A stretch of 64,000 bases of DNA from Neoceratodus forsteri (GCA_016271365.2 CM057452.1:828536001-828600000), one strand, 5' to 3'; positions 11,703 to 23,583 are shown, counted from the stretch's first letter. Numbers and translations are program-made. Notes: generated by a model not told the origin, from the sequence alone.

Positions 11703-12185
11703 TTACAGTTGATTGAAATCTGACTGCAGTTCAGCGAATATTTCTGTCAGGGAGGATTTAGATGTATAGAGCACAGTATCATCTGCAAAGAAGTGTAGCT
11801 TTGATTTGTGGATGTTGTTGCCCAGGGAATTGATGTAAGTGGAGGATAGTAAAGGTCCTAATATAGAACCTTGGGGTACTCCTACTGTAAGCAGCAGAGG
11901 TTTCGAAAGGAGTCCATCGGCTTTAATCTGTTGGAGTCTACCCATAAGATAACTGGAGAACCAATTTACTGAGCAGCTATTCATACCAAGATCTTTAAGA
12001 GTAAGGAGTAAGAAGCTGTGGTTGACAGTATCAAATGCCTTACTTAAGTCTAGGAAGGTGGTTTCCATGGGTTGTTTGCTATCTAGGGCTATGAACCAGT
12101 CATTAGACGCTAGCCGAAGCTGAGCCAGTGCTGTGGTTCTGCCTAAAGCCAGACTGTAATGGATTAAATAAATTAGAGTTTTCAA
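11703..12185 (-). pseudogene. Reverse transcriptase fragment of the L2-group LINE
   Basis: A 160-residue open stretch shows the RT core in order: FLDLSKAFDTVNH (motif A), VPQGSILGPLL (motif B) and FFADDTVLYTS (motif C with the catalytic Asp pair). A full L2 ORF2 is roughly 900-1000 residues, so this is a piece. The catalytic motifs survive, but the frame is broken on both sides. Confidence 0.9.
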
Positions 12186-13011
12186 GATACTGCTTTAGTT
12201 GATGAGTGATTATTTTTTTTTAAGAGTTTGGACAGAACTAGTAGGATGGAAATGGATCTATAGTTCTTGAGATCACTTGGGTCACCTGACTTAAATAAGG
12301 GCAGTAAGGAAGGTTGTTTCCAGCATGAGGGAATCGTGGCAGAAGAGATGGACAGATTAAAGATGTGTAATAATTGGTGCAGTTAACAGATGTCTCCCTA
12401 GTTTTAGGAATGAGGACTCAATCCTATCAGCACCAGTACTCTTCTTTGAGTCCAATTTTTACAAAAGGTCCTCGACTTGTTTATAGGTTACTGGGGAAAG
12501 TCAGAAGGAGTCTTGGATCCTCTGGACCCAGGGGGCATCTGTAAGTGTGGAGCAACCAACCAACCCAGTGGCTTGCGAGAAGTCAAATGCAAGGCCTGTT
12601 GTGGCAAAGTGCACATTTAATTTTTCTAGGATGATATCTTGATCAGAGATCACAGTACCATTGGTAGTCATTTTTATGGGTATAGAAGGGGGAATTTTAA
12701 TGCCTTCAACTGTTTTGATTGTCTGCTATATTTTAGCCGGGTTGCCTTTGGCATCCTCTAGGATTTCTACATAGTGGTTAGTTTTGGCTGTTCTAATAAG
12801 CTTTGTACAAACATTTCTCAAAGTTCTGAAGGCCTGCCAGTCCACAGGGATTTGGTCTGTCTCACTCATGCCTAAATTTTATCACGATAGATTAGAGTAG
12901 CTTTCAATCCGAGGTGAACCAGGGTGTATAGCCTTCCTCACCCTACGCTTGTGTGAGGGGCATGCTTATCGGCTAGTTTTGTGAGGTAAGCATTCAAGAT
13001 AGTGATGGCTT

Positions 13012-13496
13012 GCCCGGCCCAGTGGTGCTGAGGGTTGAGGCACTGGATGCCACACCACGCCAGCAGCCCATGTTCGGGAACGAGCACAGGTCATCGGGGG
13101 TCGGCAGGGGAGGAGAAGGATCAAGCGTTCGGAGGACTGCTCTCCTTCTCCGGGGTAGGGGTGTCCAGAGTGTTGGCATCGATTGCCCTCTAGCAGAGGC
13201 TGGGGGACAAAGCATGCCACACCAAGATGTGGGGTGGATCTAGAACAGAAGCACGCACCCTTGCATCATTGCATGTCCTATCTCCAAAAGGAGACTCTAG
13301 CCAGGAAAAATCACTGCCCCCGCGTATGAGCCAGGCACGGTACCTGACCCTTCAGCCATGACAGTTCCACTTCAGCAGCCCCACTCCGGGTTGGCTTCCC
13401 GGAGTAAGGATCGGGTGCCGTGGCCAGGGCAAACCCATTCACAGGGTTAGGGTGCTCAGCAGCTACAAAAAGAAAATATAATCGCAAAAAAAAAAA
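13012..13496 (+). mobile_element. SINE-like retroposon (485 bp), copy 1
   Basis: Bounded by a perfect 16-base target duplication, AAGATAGTGATGGCTT, at 12996-13011 and 13497-13512. It starts 'tgcccggcccagtggtgctg', which resembles the second copy at 27637 ('ggaccagcccggtggtgctg'), and ends in an A run. It is GC-richer than its surroundings and has no meaningful frame. A poly-A end with a long duplication implies L1-type mobilisation. I could not identify a clear pol III A/B box pair, so the parental RNA is unknown. Confidence 0.85.
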
Positions 13497-14040
13497 AAGA
13501 TAGTGATGGCTTCATCTACTGAGGTAGACAGATAAAGACTTTGCCAATTTATGCACCTGAGGTCAGCTAGGTAATTATCAATTTTAAACTTGTAGAAGCT
13601 ATACCTTGTTACAAATTTGGAGCAAGAGGAATGTTTTTCTTGGATACAAGTGCAGATGACTATGTTGTGGTCACTCAAGTCATTGTGAAAGATGGCTGTG
13701 TACGAAATTTTATGGGGATGATTTGTGAGGATTAAGTCAAGAATGGTGCTGGTATCCTTGTTTTTTTTGTATTCATTCTGGTAAGTTCCGAGATAAGCTT
13801 GAAGACCCAAGTTCATCACATAAGTCCTTTAGAATATTTGCCTGGGTTAAGCCAATCTAAGTTCAAGTCACCAAGAATAATAGATTCAATGGTATTGGAT
13901 TCAATAATATTCCTAAGGGTTGATAAGAGTTTGACGCCCCCTACTGGTGGTCTATAACAGCCAATGATGTTGAATTCTTCAGAAGAGGGTAGTGAAATCC
14001 TTAATGCTACACATTCAATAAACTTAGATGGTCAAACCCT

Positions 14041-14440
14041 GTTTTTTTAATACACCTAACATTTGAACTGGAAATGAAATTCTGTATTGCTCAAATGTTT
14101 TTCTTGACTCAGAATTTTGAGTGATTTTGTTATTTTTGTGAAGGCATTTAACTCTGGTGAGCAGGAAAGTGCATTAGACTATCTAAAGAGGATAAATGTA
14201 TATAGTATAAGGGCTAATGCAGGTTGTTTCTGAATTGCTTACCAATTCACATATTTAATAATTTAATCAGCAAATAACTTGTTCAAATAATATGGGGCAA
14301 ACTATGGCCTTTTTACATACTGTTTGGTAAATATGGGAAGCAGATATACTATACTTTTGAAAACAGTTAATAACTACTATATAGTTTTCCCATACATTAC
14401 AGTTGTTAACAGCCCTATTAAACTTCTTAAAGTTATACTT
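14041..14440. other. AT-rich spacer, no recognisable feature
   Basis: It lies between the L2-group LINE and the L1 target duplication. Frames at 14267-14461 and 14324-14524 overlap on opposite strands and show no domain. It ends in the 14-base sequence duplicated at the far end of the L1. Confidence 0.4.
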
Positions 14441-14657
14441 AGAAACACAGAAAAGAGTCATGTGACCGCTTCATGGCATGAAGATGTGTTTCTGCTGAAC
14501 TCCGCTACTGGGACAAAGCTATAAAACCCTCTGAAATCCTCTGAATTTAGAGAGAGGTTAGCACCAGTTAGTAACCTACAATCTGATGGATGAGTATATC
14601 TTACCCACGGGTGGCAAATCGCAGAGATAGGGGACAAAAACAAACTGGAAACCTCCG

Positions 14658-15452
14658 ATGGCACAACAGACTGCAGCTATAGGCCCCATATCAATATCGG
14701 CCTCAGAGATGGTGGTAATAGGCCGGGAACTGAAAGACCAGCTGATGGATGCTCTTTCCCCTCAATTTGAGAGACTGGAGGAGAAGATCAACTATAAATT
14801 GGCCGCGATGGAAATGCAGATTGGCCAAATCCAGGACCGAGTGGAAGAGCTTGAGGGCCGCGTCTCAACTGCAGAAGGCACCCTAACTCCAATCCCACAG
14901 AGGCTTGCTATGCTGGAGAAGGAGGTACAAGATCTCAGGGAGGACCTAGGTTACCAAGAAAATTATCATCACAGATCTAATCTGCTCCTTCGGGGCCTCC
15001 CTGAGGGCAGAGAGGGAACTGATATTCTGGACTTTTGTGCTAGGCAACTCCCTGCTTTGATAGGCTTGAATCCAAAAGGCGGCCGATATAAGTTGGAACG
15101 AGCACACAGAGCGGTACAACCATGTCCAAAAGAGGGGCAACCTCTGCGGCAAATCATATTTCGTTTTCACAACTTTCAGGACCGGCAGGAGATGTGGAAA
15201 GCATATAGCAGTGCTAACGAAATAAAATTTGAGTGCTTAAGGTTGCATCTTGCACAGGATCACTCTTTGAGAATTGGAAGGAAAAGGTGGGAGTTTAACC
15301 AGGTGATCTCAGAATGTCAGCACTTGAAACTGGAGTGGTTTATGATCTTCCCAGCTACAATCAAGATATGGCATGAGGGAGCTACATATAGCTTTTTGGA
15401 AGCCAAGAAAGCCGCTGCGTTCATTGGTGAGCTGAAGAAGAAAATAGGCTGA
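14658..15452 (+). CDS. L1-type ORF1 protein (264 aa, intact frame)
   Basis: Open for 264 codons from ATG at 14658. Residues about 30-100 form a heptad-rich coiled coil (LEEKINYKLAAMEMQIGQIQ..., VEELEGRV, LEKEVQDLREDLG), the trimerisation stalk of L1 ORF1 proteins. An RRM-like domain follows with the block NLLLRGLPEGREGTDILDF, then YKLERAHRA. A C-terminal domain with IIFRFHNFQDRQEMWKA and an end in FLEAKKAAAFIGELKKK completes it. Such proteins bind the element's RNA and act as nucleic-acid chaperones. This is the best-preserved reading frame in the window. It is slightly shorter than mammalian ORF1p (about 338 residues) because its N-terminus is short. Expression is unlikely to matter because ORF2 is broken. 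Confidence 0.92.
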   Translation: MAQQTAAIGPISISASEMVVIGRELKDQLMDALSPQFERLEEKINYKLAAMEMQIGQIQDRVEELEGRVSTAEGTLTPIPQRLAMLEKEVQDLREDLGYQENYHHRSNLLLRGLPEGREGTDILDFCARQLPALIGLNPKGGRYKLERAHRAVQPCPKEGQPLRQIIFRFHNFQDRQEMWKAYSSANEIKFECLRLHLAQDHSLRIGRKRWEFNQVISECQHLKLEWFMIFPATIKIWHEGATYSFLEAKKAAAFIGELKKKIG

Positions 15453-16431
15453 GACCATCGAGCAGAGAACAGATGAATGCCAGATTGTGGATCTAAGGAC
15501 TTGGGCCCTTTTTCTGTTTTTTTTTTCTCTTTCCTTGCATCTATACTAGGGCTAGCTTTGTTAATATACGAGACTGGCAAAGTGGTGTGGGAGTGGTCAA
15601 GCCATGTTACAATATAATACCAGATGATGCTGCACTGCTTGCTATATGGGGACTAAGAAGAAGATCTGGATGACAAAGGAGCTACAGATCCCCATACCGG
15701 GGAAAGACAAGGCTGCCATAACCGAGCGAGTGGCTGCTGGGACGACCTGTGGGGAGGGCCTGCAGTTGAATATGATTCATGCAGCCTAATTCAATGGAGC
15801 ACCAGGTATGCAGTTAAATAAAGACTGGATTATTTATGGAGAAGAGGGTATTTGCAGGCTACCTGGTGGTCGGGGAAGGGGAATGGAAGGGAAGGGGCAT
15901 TCTGATCAGGAATTGATGATGTGGGTTGAGGGAAAGCAAGACCCGAGGAGACAAAGGGATAGCTGGGATTAATTACTCAGAGGGGAAATCCGGATAAGGG
16001 TCCACAATGGGTCAGTCAATAAAATTAATGCATCAGGTCTACTGGATGAGGGATGAAGTAGGTGTTCACGAGGTGAGGATTCAGGGAAAATGAAAACAGG
16101 AAATAACTTGGTTCGGGGGTGCAGAGACTGATTACTTTCTTTGGTTAAACAATTAGATCCTCATTACAAGTTTTTTTGAACAGAACATACTAATTCGGGG
16201 GAATGTTGTATGATGGTGGGGAGGGGGGGTGGTGGGTAGAGGGGAAATTGTACATAGAGTTGGGAGTAAATGTTTTGTTCAATTGTTAAATGTTTTTTGT
16301 TACAAGTTCATTCTGTTAGCTTGGTCTACAATACAATCTGAAGTGGCAGCAGACAAAACGCCTGGCAGGGTTGGGATAACCAGGAAGCCTGGTTTGCTTG
16401 ATGGGCATAATAGGAAAATATTTGGGTTACA
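15453..16431 (+). other. Inter-ORF region of the L1
   Basis: A ~980-base stretch between ORF1 and ORF2 with no good frame. It is unusually long for an L1, in which the ORFs are normally close. It includes 'gtggtggggagggggggtgg' near 16213. It could hold a lost ORF2 upstream segment or an insertion I do not recognise. Confidence 0.5.
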
Positions 16432-17050
16432 ATGGCTAAAAGGGACAGGATAAATGTGGTTTCATGGAATGTGAGAAGGGACTCCTCCCCAATCAAACGT
16501 ACTTGTTTGTTAACTGCACTCAAAAGGGTATGGACACACATTGCCTTAATTCAAGAGACACACCTCACAGCGAGAGAGCACCAGAAATTGGTGCAGAGAT
16601 GGGTGAGGAAATGCTATGCTTCTTCCTTTTCCTCACACAAAAGAGGGGTGGCGGTGCTGATACATAAACACCTCCCTTTTAAGGTGACAAGAGTAGTACA
16701 AGATAAAACAGAAGGAGATACTTGTTTGTTGAGGGCACTACATGGGTCAAAGACTATGTTTGGTAGTGTATATGCTCCTGCAGTGTTTGATCCCTCATTT
16801 ACCGAACCATTATGGACCTTCTACTCAAAGAACAGTTCCCAGGGTTAATTATGGTTGGGGACTTTAATTGTACCCCAGACCCAAAACTGGATCATTCGGA
16901 GGGGAATGGGAAGGAGGATGTATGAGGAAATGGCGGGAGGGATTGGTAGACTTGGACATTTTAGATGTTTGGAGGATGGCCAACCCTGTGGCTAGAGAGT
17001 TTACCTTTTTTCCAACCCACATAAAATGTGGTCCAGAATCGACCACATTT
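16432..17050 (+). pseudogene. L1 ORF2, endonuclease N-terminal part
   Basis: From ATG 16432: INVVSWNVRR (the first catalytic Asn strand), then IALIQETHLTAREH (catalytic Glu), then VLIHKHLPFKV and FGSVYAP. After a frameshift near 16845 it continues as LIMVGDFNCTPDPKLDHSEG (the GDFN block). It ends at SRIDH, where another element has inserted. These are the blocks of the APE-type endonuclease that nicks the target DNA. In-frame stops follow the frameshift. Confidence 0.9.
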
Positions 17051-18170
17051 TTTTTTCCAATTCAAACTTTATTAATACATTTCCATTATAAAGGGCAGTT
17101 ACAACAAGTCGGGATATGACATTACACTGAACAGATGAACTGCCCGGCCCACTCCTCCCACCCCATCCCCTTACGGCAGCAACAAAATCTACTACTACCT
17201 TATGCAGTGCGTAATTCAATGGTGGCATGATGGGTAGAACCAGAATGTGAAATAACTTCAGTGAGGTAACAAGAGTAAGGAATGAAGGGGATCCCAAATC
17301 CTACTGTATGCCTCTAGTCTGTTACGAAGACTTGCAGTTGCCTTCTCTGTTCGAAGGTTAGCAATGATTTCGTGTAACCATTCCTGGAAGGAAGGAGCCG
17401 ATTGTTCCTTCCAATGATGTAGTATAAGTTTTTTAACTGGGAGCGCCACCATAGAAATGTGGTATTTCCTAGTTCTAGAACTGACCAGGGACGTATCCCC
17501 TAGAAGACACACCTCTGGAGTGAAATACTCCTGTAGGCCCAGTAGGGGATCAAGAGACATCTTAATTGAATTCCATAAGGAAGAAACTTTGGGACAAGAC
17601 CAGAACATATGCAAGAGAGTACCCTCTTCTTGCAGGCACTTAGTACATGTTCTGGAGTTCAAGAAGCCCCATTTTTTTAATTTAGTAGGGGTACAATACA
17701 TGTTATGTAGAATGTGGTATTGCAGGAGATGCAGCCTATCTTGGGAAATATACTTATGACAGGATCTCCATAGGGAATGCCAGTCCAACTGGTATTGAGG
17801 GAGGAGTGAATTCCAGAAATTAGTAGGTCCAAAGGTGTCCCGTATTTTTATAGTACAACACCCTATAGCTTAGATACTATGTCTGAAGATCCAGACAACA
17901 GGGAGATTTCAGGAATCAGATCTGATACCTTCTGGGGGAATTCTCCAGGACTACAGTGAGGAGGTGTCTCTAACATGCCAACTTTAAAATGAGATGAGAC
18001 CGAATAAGGAACTTGTCAATGATTCCACTTGAGGACAATCAGTGCCCTTCCCCATCTACCAAGGAAAGCAATTTTCCATCGCCTAGTTGAGGCAACCAGT
18101 TGGAAGGAATCCACCTTCCACTAAAAGTGAAAGATGGGAATTCCAAATAGACTGAGCTAGATCAGTCTGA
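17051..18170 (-). mobile_element. 5'-truncated L1 relative nested in L1 ORF2
   Basis: On the minus strand it ends with 'gtattaataaagtttgaatt' and an A tail (the T run at 17049-17056). Flanks are AGAATCGACCACATTT on the left and AGAATCACCACATTT on the right, a 15-16-base target duplication with one base difference. It therefore inserted in inverse orientation exactly after the SRIDH codons of the host ORF2. The insert is about 1.1 kb and holds only the 3' part of an L1/Tx1-type ORF2. Confidence 0.92.
17258..17788 (-). pseudogene. L1/Tx1-type ORF2 C-terminal domain with zinc knuckle
   Basis: A 176-residue frame reading MDWHSLWRSCHKYISQDRLH then HILHNMYCTPTKLKKWGF, with a cysteine-histidine knuckle CTKCLQEEGTLLHMFWSC (C-x2-C-x8-H-x4-C). 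This is the standard C-terminal end of L1-clade ORF2, thought to bind RNA. It continues upstream toward 18170 in broken frames. The host L1 has its own equivalent at 24206-24715, so the two are different copies. Confidence 0.9.
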
Positions 18171-18185
18171 AGAATCACCACATTT

Positions 18186-18810
18186 ATATAGAGGACAGTG
18201 GTATAATAAAGTTGCACAGGTCAAACATGGACCCATACATATCTCAGACCATGCCATGGTAATGTTAGAATTGGAGCTTGAGGCGGCTGAGTTGAGACAT
18301 CCATTGTGGAGCTTCCCACTATATTTAATGGGGTCTGAGGAATTTCAGACTTTCCTTAAAAAGCAATTAGAGGAATACTGGGAGTCAAATAAAGATACAG
18401 CCTCATCCAAACAGATACTATGGGATGCAGGGAAGGCATACCTGCAGGGGTCCATCAATGGGTATGTATCAGGCTTTGAAGCAGCAGAAGAAGAAACAAG
18501 ATTAGCTTCTCCTGAAGTCAGGGGATGGAGCGCAAGACTATCAGAGAAGGAGGGGCGAACTTGAAAATGTTAACAGCAGCCGGGAGGCATTAAACACTAT
18601 GCTGGCAGACCAAGCAAGAGCACATCTACTATTGCTGAACACAAGTTCTATGAGTGGAAACAAACTAGGCCCTCTGTTAGTGAATCTTGTAAAGGAAGGA
18701 AAGAGAACGAGAATACAGGAAATAAGAGAAGAGGGCGTTTAACTCGAGGTCCAAAGCTATAGCAGAGAGGTTCGAACAGTTTTATCAGGCCTGTACAAGT
18801 CAGAGTGTCA
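18186..18810 (+). pseudogene. L1 ORF2, end of endonuclease and linker
   Basis: Right after the nested insert the protein resumes: LYRGQWYNKVAQVKHGPIHI then SDHAMVMLELELE. This is the last endonuclease block, whose Asp-His is catalytic. It is preceded, across the insert, by SRIDH. The frame 18256-18564 continues with the linker (HPLWSFPLYLMGSEEFQTFL). Joining here restores codon order, confirming that the insert is younger than this L1. Confidence 0.88.
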
Positions 18811-19890
18811 GAGCAAAAGGGAGGAAATGACAGGATTCCTGGACAAGGTCATGTTACCAGAGATTACAGAGACTTAGAGGAAGAATTGAATAGAGATCTC
18901 AAAGGAGAAATAGGAAGGGCCATAGGACATCTGAAAGCAGGGAAGGCATGTGGACCAAATGGGCTACCAGCGAATTTTATAAAGGGATAGGCCAGGGCAT
19001 TATTGATCGGCTTTGGGAAATATTCTGGGAAGTGAGGAAAGGAAAGCCTCTCCCACCCACTATGGGAGGCGCTATGATAAGTGTCATCCTGAAGACTGGC
19101 AGGGATCCCAAGGAGTGCGCATCATACAGACCTACCTCTTTGGTAAATGTAGATGCAAAAACATATGCAAGGGTGCTTGCAGCTCGGTTGGAGGTGATCC
19201 TTCCAACAGTGGTGCATCCAGACCAGACAGGCTTTATTAAGGGGAGGCACTCCTACCATAACATGAGGAACGTCTTGAATGTGGTGCATTGCTCTTCTCA
19301 GTGTCCGGAGATGACAGCGATGCTCTCTCTCTGGATGCCAAGAAGGCATTTGACCACATCGAATGGGGATATCTGTTAGAATTGCTGGGAAGATATGGAA
19401 TTCGAAAGGAGTTTATTGGGATGGTTAGGGCTCTATACTAGTCACCTAGTGCAAGGATATTGGTAAATGGGGTCCTGTCAGAGGGGTTTCCTCTATTCAG
19501 GAGAACTAGACAGGGATGCCCGCTGTCCCCTCTACTCTTTCACTTGGCAATAAAACCTTTAGCCATAGCAATAAGACAACCCGAGTATTAGAGGAGGGAG
19601 GGTGCTGGGGGAAGCCAGCATAAGCTGACACTTTATGTGGATGATATGATACTGTACCTGAGAGATGTAGCACAATCGATGCCAGCTTTGCTGCAACTCA
19701 TAAAGGATTTTGCTGAATTCTTGGGGTACAGGATAAATTTGGATAAGTAGGAGGTGATGTGGCTTGGAAAGGGAACAAGGGCCCACGATGGGTGGGGTTT
19801 GAAAGAAGTCCATATCTCCTTGAAATATTTGGGAATAAGATTAGGGAAAAACATAGCTGAACTATATGCCTTAAATTATACCCCCTATTT
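18805..19890 (+). pseudogene. L1 ORF2, reverse transcriptase region
   Basis: Blocks in order: LKAGKACGPNGLPANF; then SYRPTSLVNVDAKTYARVLA and HPDQTGFIKGRHSYHNMRN; then, after a frameshift near 19320, LDAKKAFDHIEWGYL (motif A); then [17 protein letters not shown] (motif B); and YVDDMILYL at about 19634 (motif C, catalytic Asp pair). AFD...EW and RQGCPLSP are signatures of the L1/Tx1 group rather than CR1 or L2. At least two frameshifts and several stops are present. Confidence 0.9.
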
Positions 19891-20834
19891 AAAAGCTTAT
19901 TGGATGAGCTGAGGCACTGAACGGCACTCCTTCTCTCCTGGATAGGGAGAATTAATTTGATTAAGATGTCCACCTTGCTGAGGATTTTATATCTGCTTCA
20001 GATGCTCCCAATGGGGCCTACTAAAAGGATATTAAGCGATTGGAGAGGGCTTGAATTTCTATGGCAGGAAATGTGCCAGAATTAGTCTGAGTAGACTAAA
20101 GGCCAGTAATGGGGGGGAGGACTAAACTTCCCAGATGTAAGGAGGTATCATATGGCGACTCAAATAAGGTATATAAGAGACTGGGTGTCGAGACCTGAAG
20201 CAGCCGGATGGATAAGCCTTAAGGAGACAGAGGCTCAGCCCAGATTATCAGCCTATCTGGGGTGGAGAGCATATATTGCACAAGGTAACCCCAACCCAAT
20301 GGTACTCACGTATTAGATGGCTGGAGGCAGATTAAAAAGATGCTTGAGGAACAAGAGGAGAAAAATGCTCCTACCTATTTCTCAAAACCCCTTTTTTAGA
20401 CTGGGATTGGAAGACCTGGGATTCAGGGCATGGGAAAATAAAGAAATCCAATGCATAAGGGATCTGTTTAGAGGACAGGAGTTATGTTCCTTTCAAGAGT
20501 TAAAGGAAGGGAGAGGGATACCTGGCAATCATATGTTTCAGTTCTTTCAGGTTAGAGACTATTATAAATGGATAAAGAAACAGGGGCCCAGATCCATACA
20601 GCAGGAGAAAGTAGAGATCTTGATATGTAACTCAAGATGGGAGGACCAGGGCATGGTCGGGAATATGGCCCAATCCTATGAGATAGTATTCGAAATATGA
20701 CTCCACACTACCAGAGGGCTGTGGGAAAGAGACATGGGAGTGACAATTTCAGACTATAACTGGGGTGTTATACTGAGAATGCATATGGGTCTTCTGCACT
20801 CCAACAGATATAAGGAATCAGCCTACAAGGTCCT
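19891..20834 (+). pseudogene. L1 ORF2, region after the RT, up to the L2 insertion
   Basis: A frame of 127 residues (20317-20700) reads NPFFRLGLEDLGFRAWENKE and then MFQFFQVRDYYKWIKKQ, the variable linker of L1 ORF2. It then reaches LLHSNRYKESAYKVL at 20834, where an L2 interrupts it. The protein resumes at 24206 with LHRLYCPLVVTHRFKPE. Confidence 0.8.
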
Positions 20835-20835
20835 A

Positions 20836-21393
20836 GCCCACCATGTCCCCGACATAATCATCCTATCTGAGACCTGGCTAAACCCGTCTTCCAGATAATA
20901 CCATCACTATTCCAAGGTACACCATCACATGGCAAGACCGCCGCCAGAAGGTGGTGTGGCTATATTACATCAAATCAGCCCTACGTTTCATATCTCCCTC
21001 ACTAAAGCTGAACCCAAAGCTTTCGAGCTCCTAATGGTAAAACTGTCTCCTCCCTCCTCATTACCCATCTTTGTGGCTGGAATCTATTGCTGCCCAGGTA
21101 CATCAACCACAATAGTCACCGACCTTCTAGGCCAGCTCTCCTCTCTCGCACAGTCAGGTGAACTATATGTCATGGGTGACTTTAACCACAACTGGCTAGC
21201 ACCCACTTTTAGCAAAACCCAAACCGAAATAACCACTCTCAACCTTAGTCAAACCATTTTGGAACCCACACGCTCTAACCATAAGTCCGGTAATCACTCC
21301 CTCCTCGACTGGGCACTTACATCCCACCTACACCGCATCATCAGTTCAGGCCTCCTCCCTGATTCCATCAGTGACCACCATCTACTCTACTAG
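20836..21393 (+). pseudogene. L2 endonuclease domain
   Basis: HVPDIIILSETWLNP (catalytic Glu), then after one stop MARPPPEGGVAILHQ. VAGIYCCPGTSTTIV and VMGDFNHNWLAPTFSK (GDFN) come next, followed by LDWALTSHLHRIISSGLL and SISDHHLLY (SDH). Together these are the complete APE-type endonuclease of an L2-clade LINE, with the catalytic residues still visible and one early stop. Confidence 0.9.
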
Positions 21394-22026
21394 GTACGAA
21401 AGATCCACAAAATTAAATCCCCTCCCAAATTCTTATTCCAACGGTCTTACAAATCCCCCAACCTGTCCCCCCTCCTGGCTGATTTGGCTCACTCTAATTC
21501 GGTCCCGAGCCCTACCTGCTCTAACATGGATGCGGCCCTCTCACACTTTCGGAACACTTTCCTCACCACCTGGGACAAACATGCCCCCCTGCACCGGGCT
21601 AGAGTCCGGGGGTCTCACCTACCCTGGATCTCCCCTGAGCTGATAGCTTGCCAACAAGCCCGTGACGAGGCCTGGAGAAACTACAAATACACGCTCCTCC
21701 CAGGCAACTACATCACCTACCACACTCTCCACAATAAGTGCATAAAGGCCACCCGCTTAGCTAAGGCTGATTACTTCAACAACACCCTAAATGCAAACCC
21801 TGGGAGCCCTGCTAAATTCTGGAAAGTCATTAACTCCCTCTTCACCCCCCAAACAACAAGCCCCCCTCCTGTCCTCCTCTCCCAAGAGACTCTCCTCTCC
21901 AACCCCCTTAAGGTAGCCTCCGAGTTTAATTCCTACTTTACTACATGCGCCCAGGCCCTCCTAAATTCCCTTCCTCCAGCAACCACATCCGCCTCCCCAG
22001 ACACCTATCTACCTTCCAACTGGTGA
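21394..22026 (+). pseudogene. L2 linker between endonuclease and RT
   Basis: The open stretch 21484-22026 reads LPWISPELIACQQARDEAWR, then YHTLHNKCIKATRLAKADYF and GSPAKFWKVINSLFTPQ. This is the standard linker where residues W.........k......f...LN......FWK.i..l are conserved among CR1/L2-type proteins. A frame change separates it from the endonuclease. Confidence 0.85.
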
Positions 22027-22079
22027 GAACCTTTTTCCTTCAGACCTACAGTATCTCCCCTGCCGAAACCCTAGGCGCC

Positions 22080-22815
22080 CTGCACCTCCTGAACCCCTCC
22101 AAAGGCAACCTCTGATGGTCTGGATAACAAACTCCTCTTCCTATCTGCCCCCGCCATTGCTACTCCCCTCGCAGCCCTACTAAACCTCTCTTTCTCCACC
22201 GAGACACTCCCCTCCGAATGGAAGCATGCCACTGTCATACCCCTCCCTAAAGGTGGTGATCCTACCTCCACAACAAACTACCGTCCCATCTCCCTCCTCC
22301 CCACTCTCGCCAAACTCAAGGAACACCTAGTGCTTTCCCAACTCTCCAGCTTTCTCTCTGAAACTAACTTTTTCACCCCTTTTCGGTCTGGTTTCCGAAA
22401 ATGCCACTCTACTACCTCCTCCCTACTAAGACTCATGGACTCCATCCTCACTGGGATGGATAAAGGACTAATCACTGCCGCTATCTTCATCGACCTAGAA
22501 AAAGCTTTCGACACGGTCTCCCACCCTCTCCTCCTATCCCACCTATCTGGAGCTGGGTTAACAGAATCTGTCACTAACTGGTTCAGTGCCTACCTTCTAA
22601 ATACAACCCAATCCACTAAAATAACTGACCATACCTCCCCCCATCACCACGGTGTCCCCAAGAGCTCAGTTCTTGGCCCCATCCTTTTCTCCATCTTTCT
22701 CAATGATCTGCCTAAATCTTGCTCTTCTTCTGCAGTCCACATATGCATGATGACATGGTCCTCTTACCTCCGGCCGGACCAGAAGAAGTCTCCTCCAAAC
22801 TTCAAACCTATTTGA
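22080..22815 (+). pseudogene. L2 reverse transcriptase
   Basis: EWKHATVIPLPKGGD and NYRPISLLPTLAKLKEHLV open the domain after a frameshift. The frame 22330-22815 shows PFRSGFRKCHSTTSSLLRL, then AAIFIDLEKAFDTVSHPLLL (motif A) and HGVPKSSVLGPILFSIFLND (motif B). The expected YADDM is degraded to ICMMTW after a small indel near 22745, so motif C is lost. Confidence 0.88.
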
Positions 22816-23583
22816 ACAAAATCCAACGCTGGTTCAATACTAACCAGCTCTCTAAATACCAAAAAACTGTCTCTATGACTTTCGGCACTAGACAGCGTCT
22901 AGCCAAACTCCTGCCCCTGATCTTCCATACCTAAATAACTCCATCCTTGAGAGTGCCTTCCTTCAGGTATCTAGGGGTTTGGCTCGATCAACACCTCTCT
23001 TTTCCACATGTGGATGCCATCATTTCAAAACTGCCCCAAAACTTGGTGCCCTCTATTGAAACCGCTCCAGTCTCCCACTACCGGTCAGACGGGAGCTAGT
23101 CCAGAAAATGATTCTACCCTCCTTTGACTACTATGACATCGTTTACAGCTCCGCCGCCAAGACCACCCTCACCAGACTTGACCCCCTCTTTAATGCTTTC
23201 TGCCACTTCGCCCTCGATGCTCTCCCCCGCTCACATCACTGAGAGCTCTACCACTCACTGGCCCTGCCATCCCTGAGCAACCGGCGCCTAATTCATAGCT
23301 CCAAATTCACTTCCAATTTCTGGCTCAGCTCCCTCCCTCCCTACCTCGCTTCCTCCTTATCTTCCCCTCCCACCCCTACCCACTCCCTCAGGTCTTCAGA
23401 TGCTAGGCTTCTGGTCATCCCTCACCGTAGGACCACCGCCGGCCAATCAGCCTTCTCTTACCTCTTCCCTAAACTCTGAAACTGCCTGCCGGGTCAGATC
23501 CGCCATTCATCATCCAAACACTCCCTATCCCTTGCCCTCACTAACTTCCTTGCACCAAATTGTAACTGCCTGACCTCCCGATA
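22816..23583 (+). pseudogene. L2 C-terminal region
   Basis: Broken frames read YLGVWLDQHLSFPHVDAI, then LVQKMILPSFDYYDIVYSSA, then LSNRRLIHSSKFTSNFWLSS and AGQSAFSYLFPKL, ending FL. This is the thumb and C-terminal domain of an L2-clade protein. At least three stops are present. Confidence 0.8.

Larger units (their letters stand above)
10616..14040 (-). mobile_element. L2-group LINE, minus strand, with nested SINE
   Basis: Read on the minus strand, the order is endonuclease, reverse transcriptase, C-terminal domain, 3' tail. Endonuclease pieces are at 14010-13840 (CYRPPVGGVK, ILGDLNLDWL) and 13819-13463 (ILDLILTN, LSDHNIV). The 3' end at 10616 has the hairpin GAGCATGCTC and a tail made of 'aaacttgaacttgaac'. 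A SINE (13012-13496) split the endonuclease-to-RT linker. Stops and frameshifts make it inactive. It is about 2.9 kb without the SINE, so it is missing some 5' sequence. The clade is inferred from motif style; a neighbouring clade such as Daphne or Crack is possible. Confidence 0.8.
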
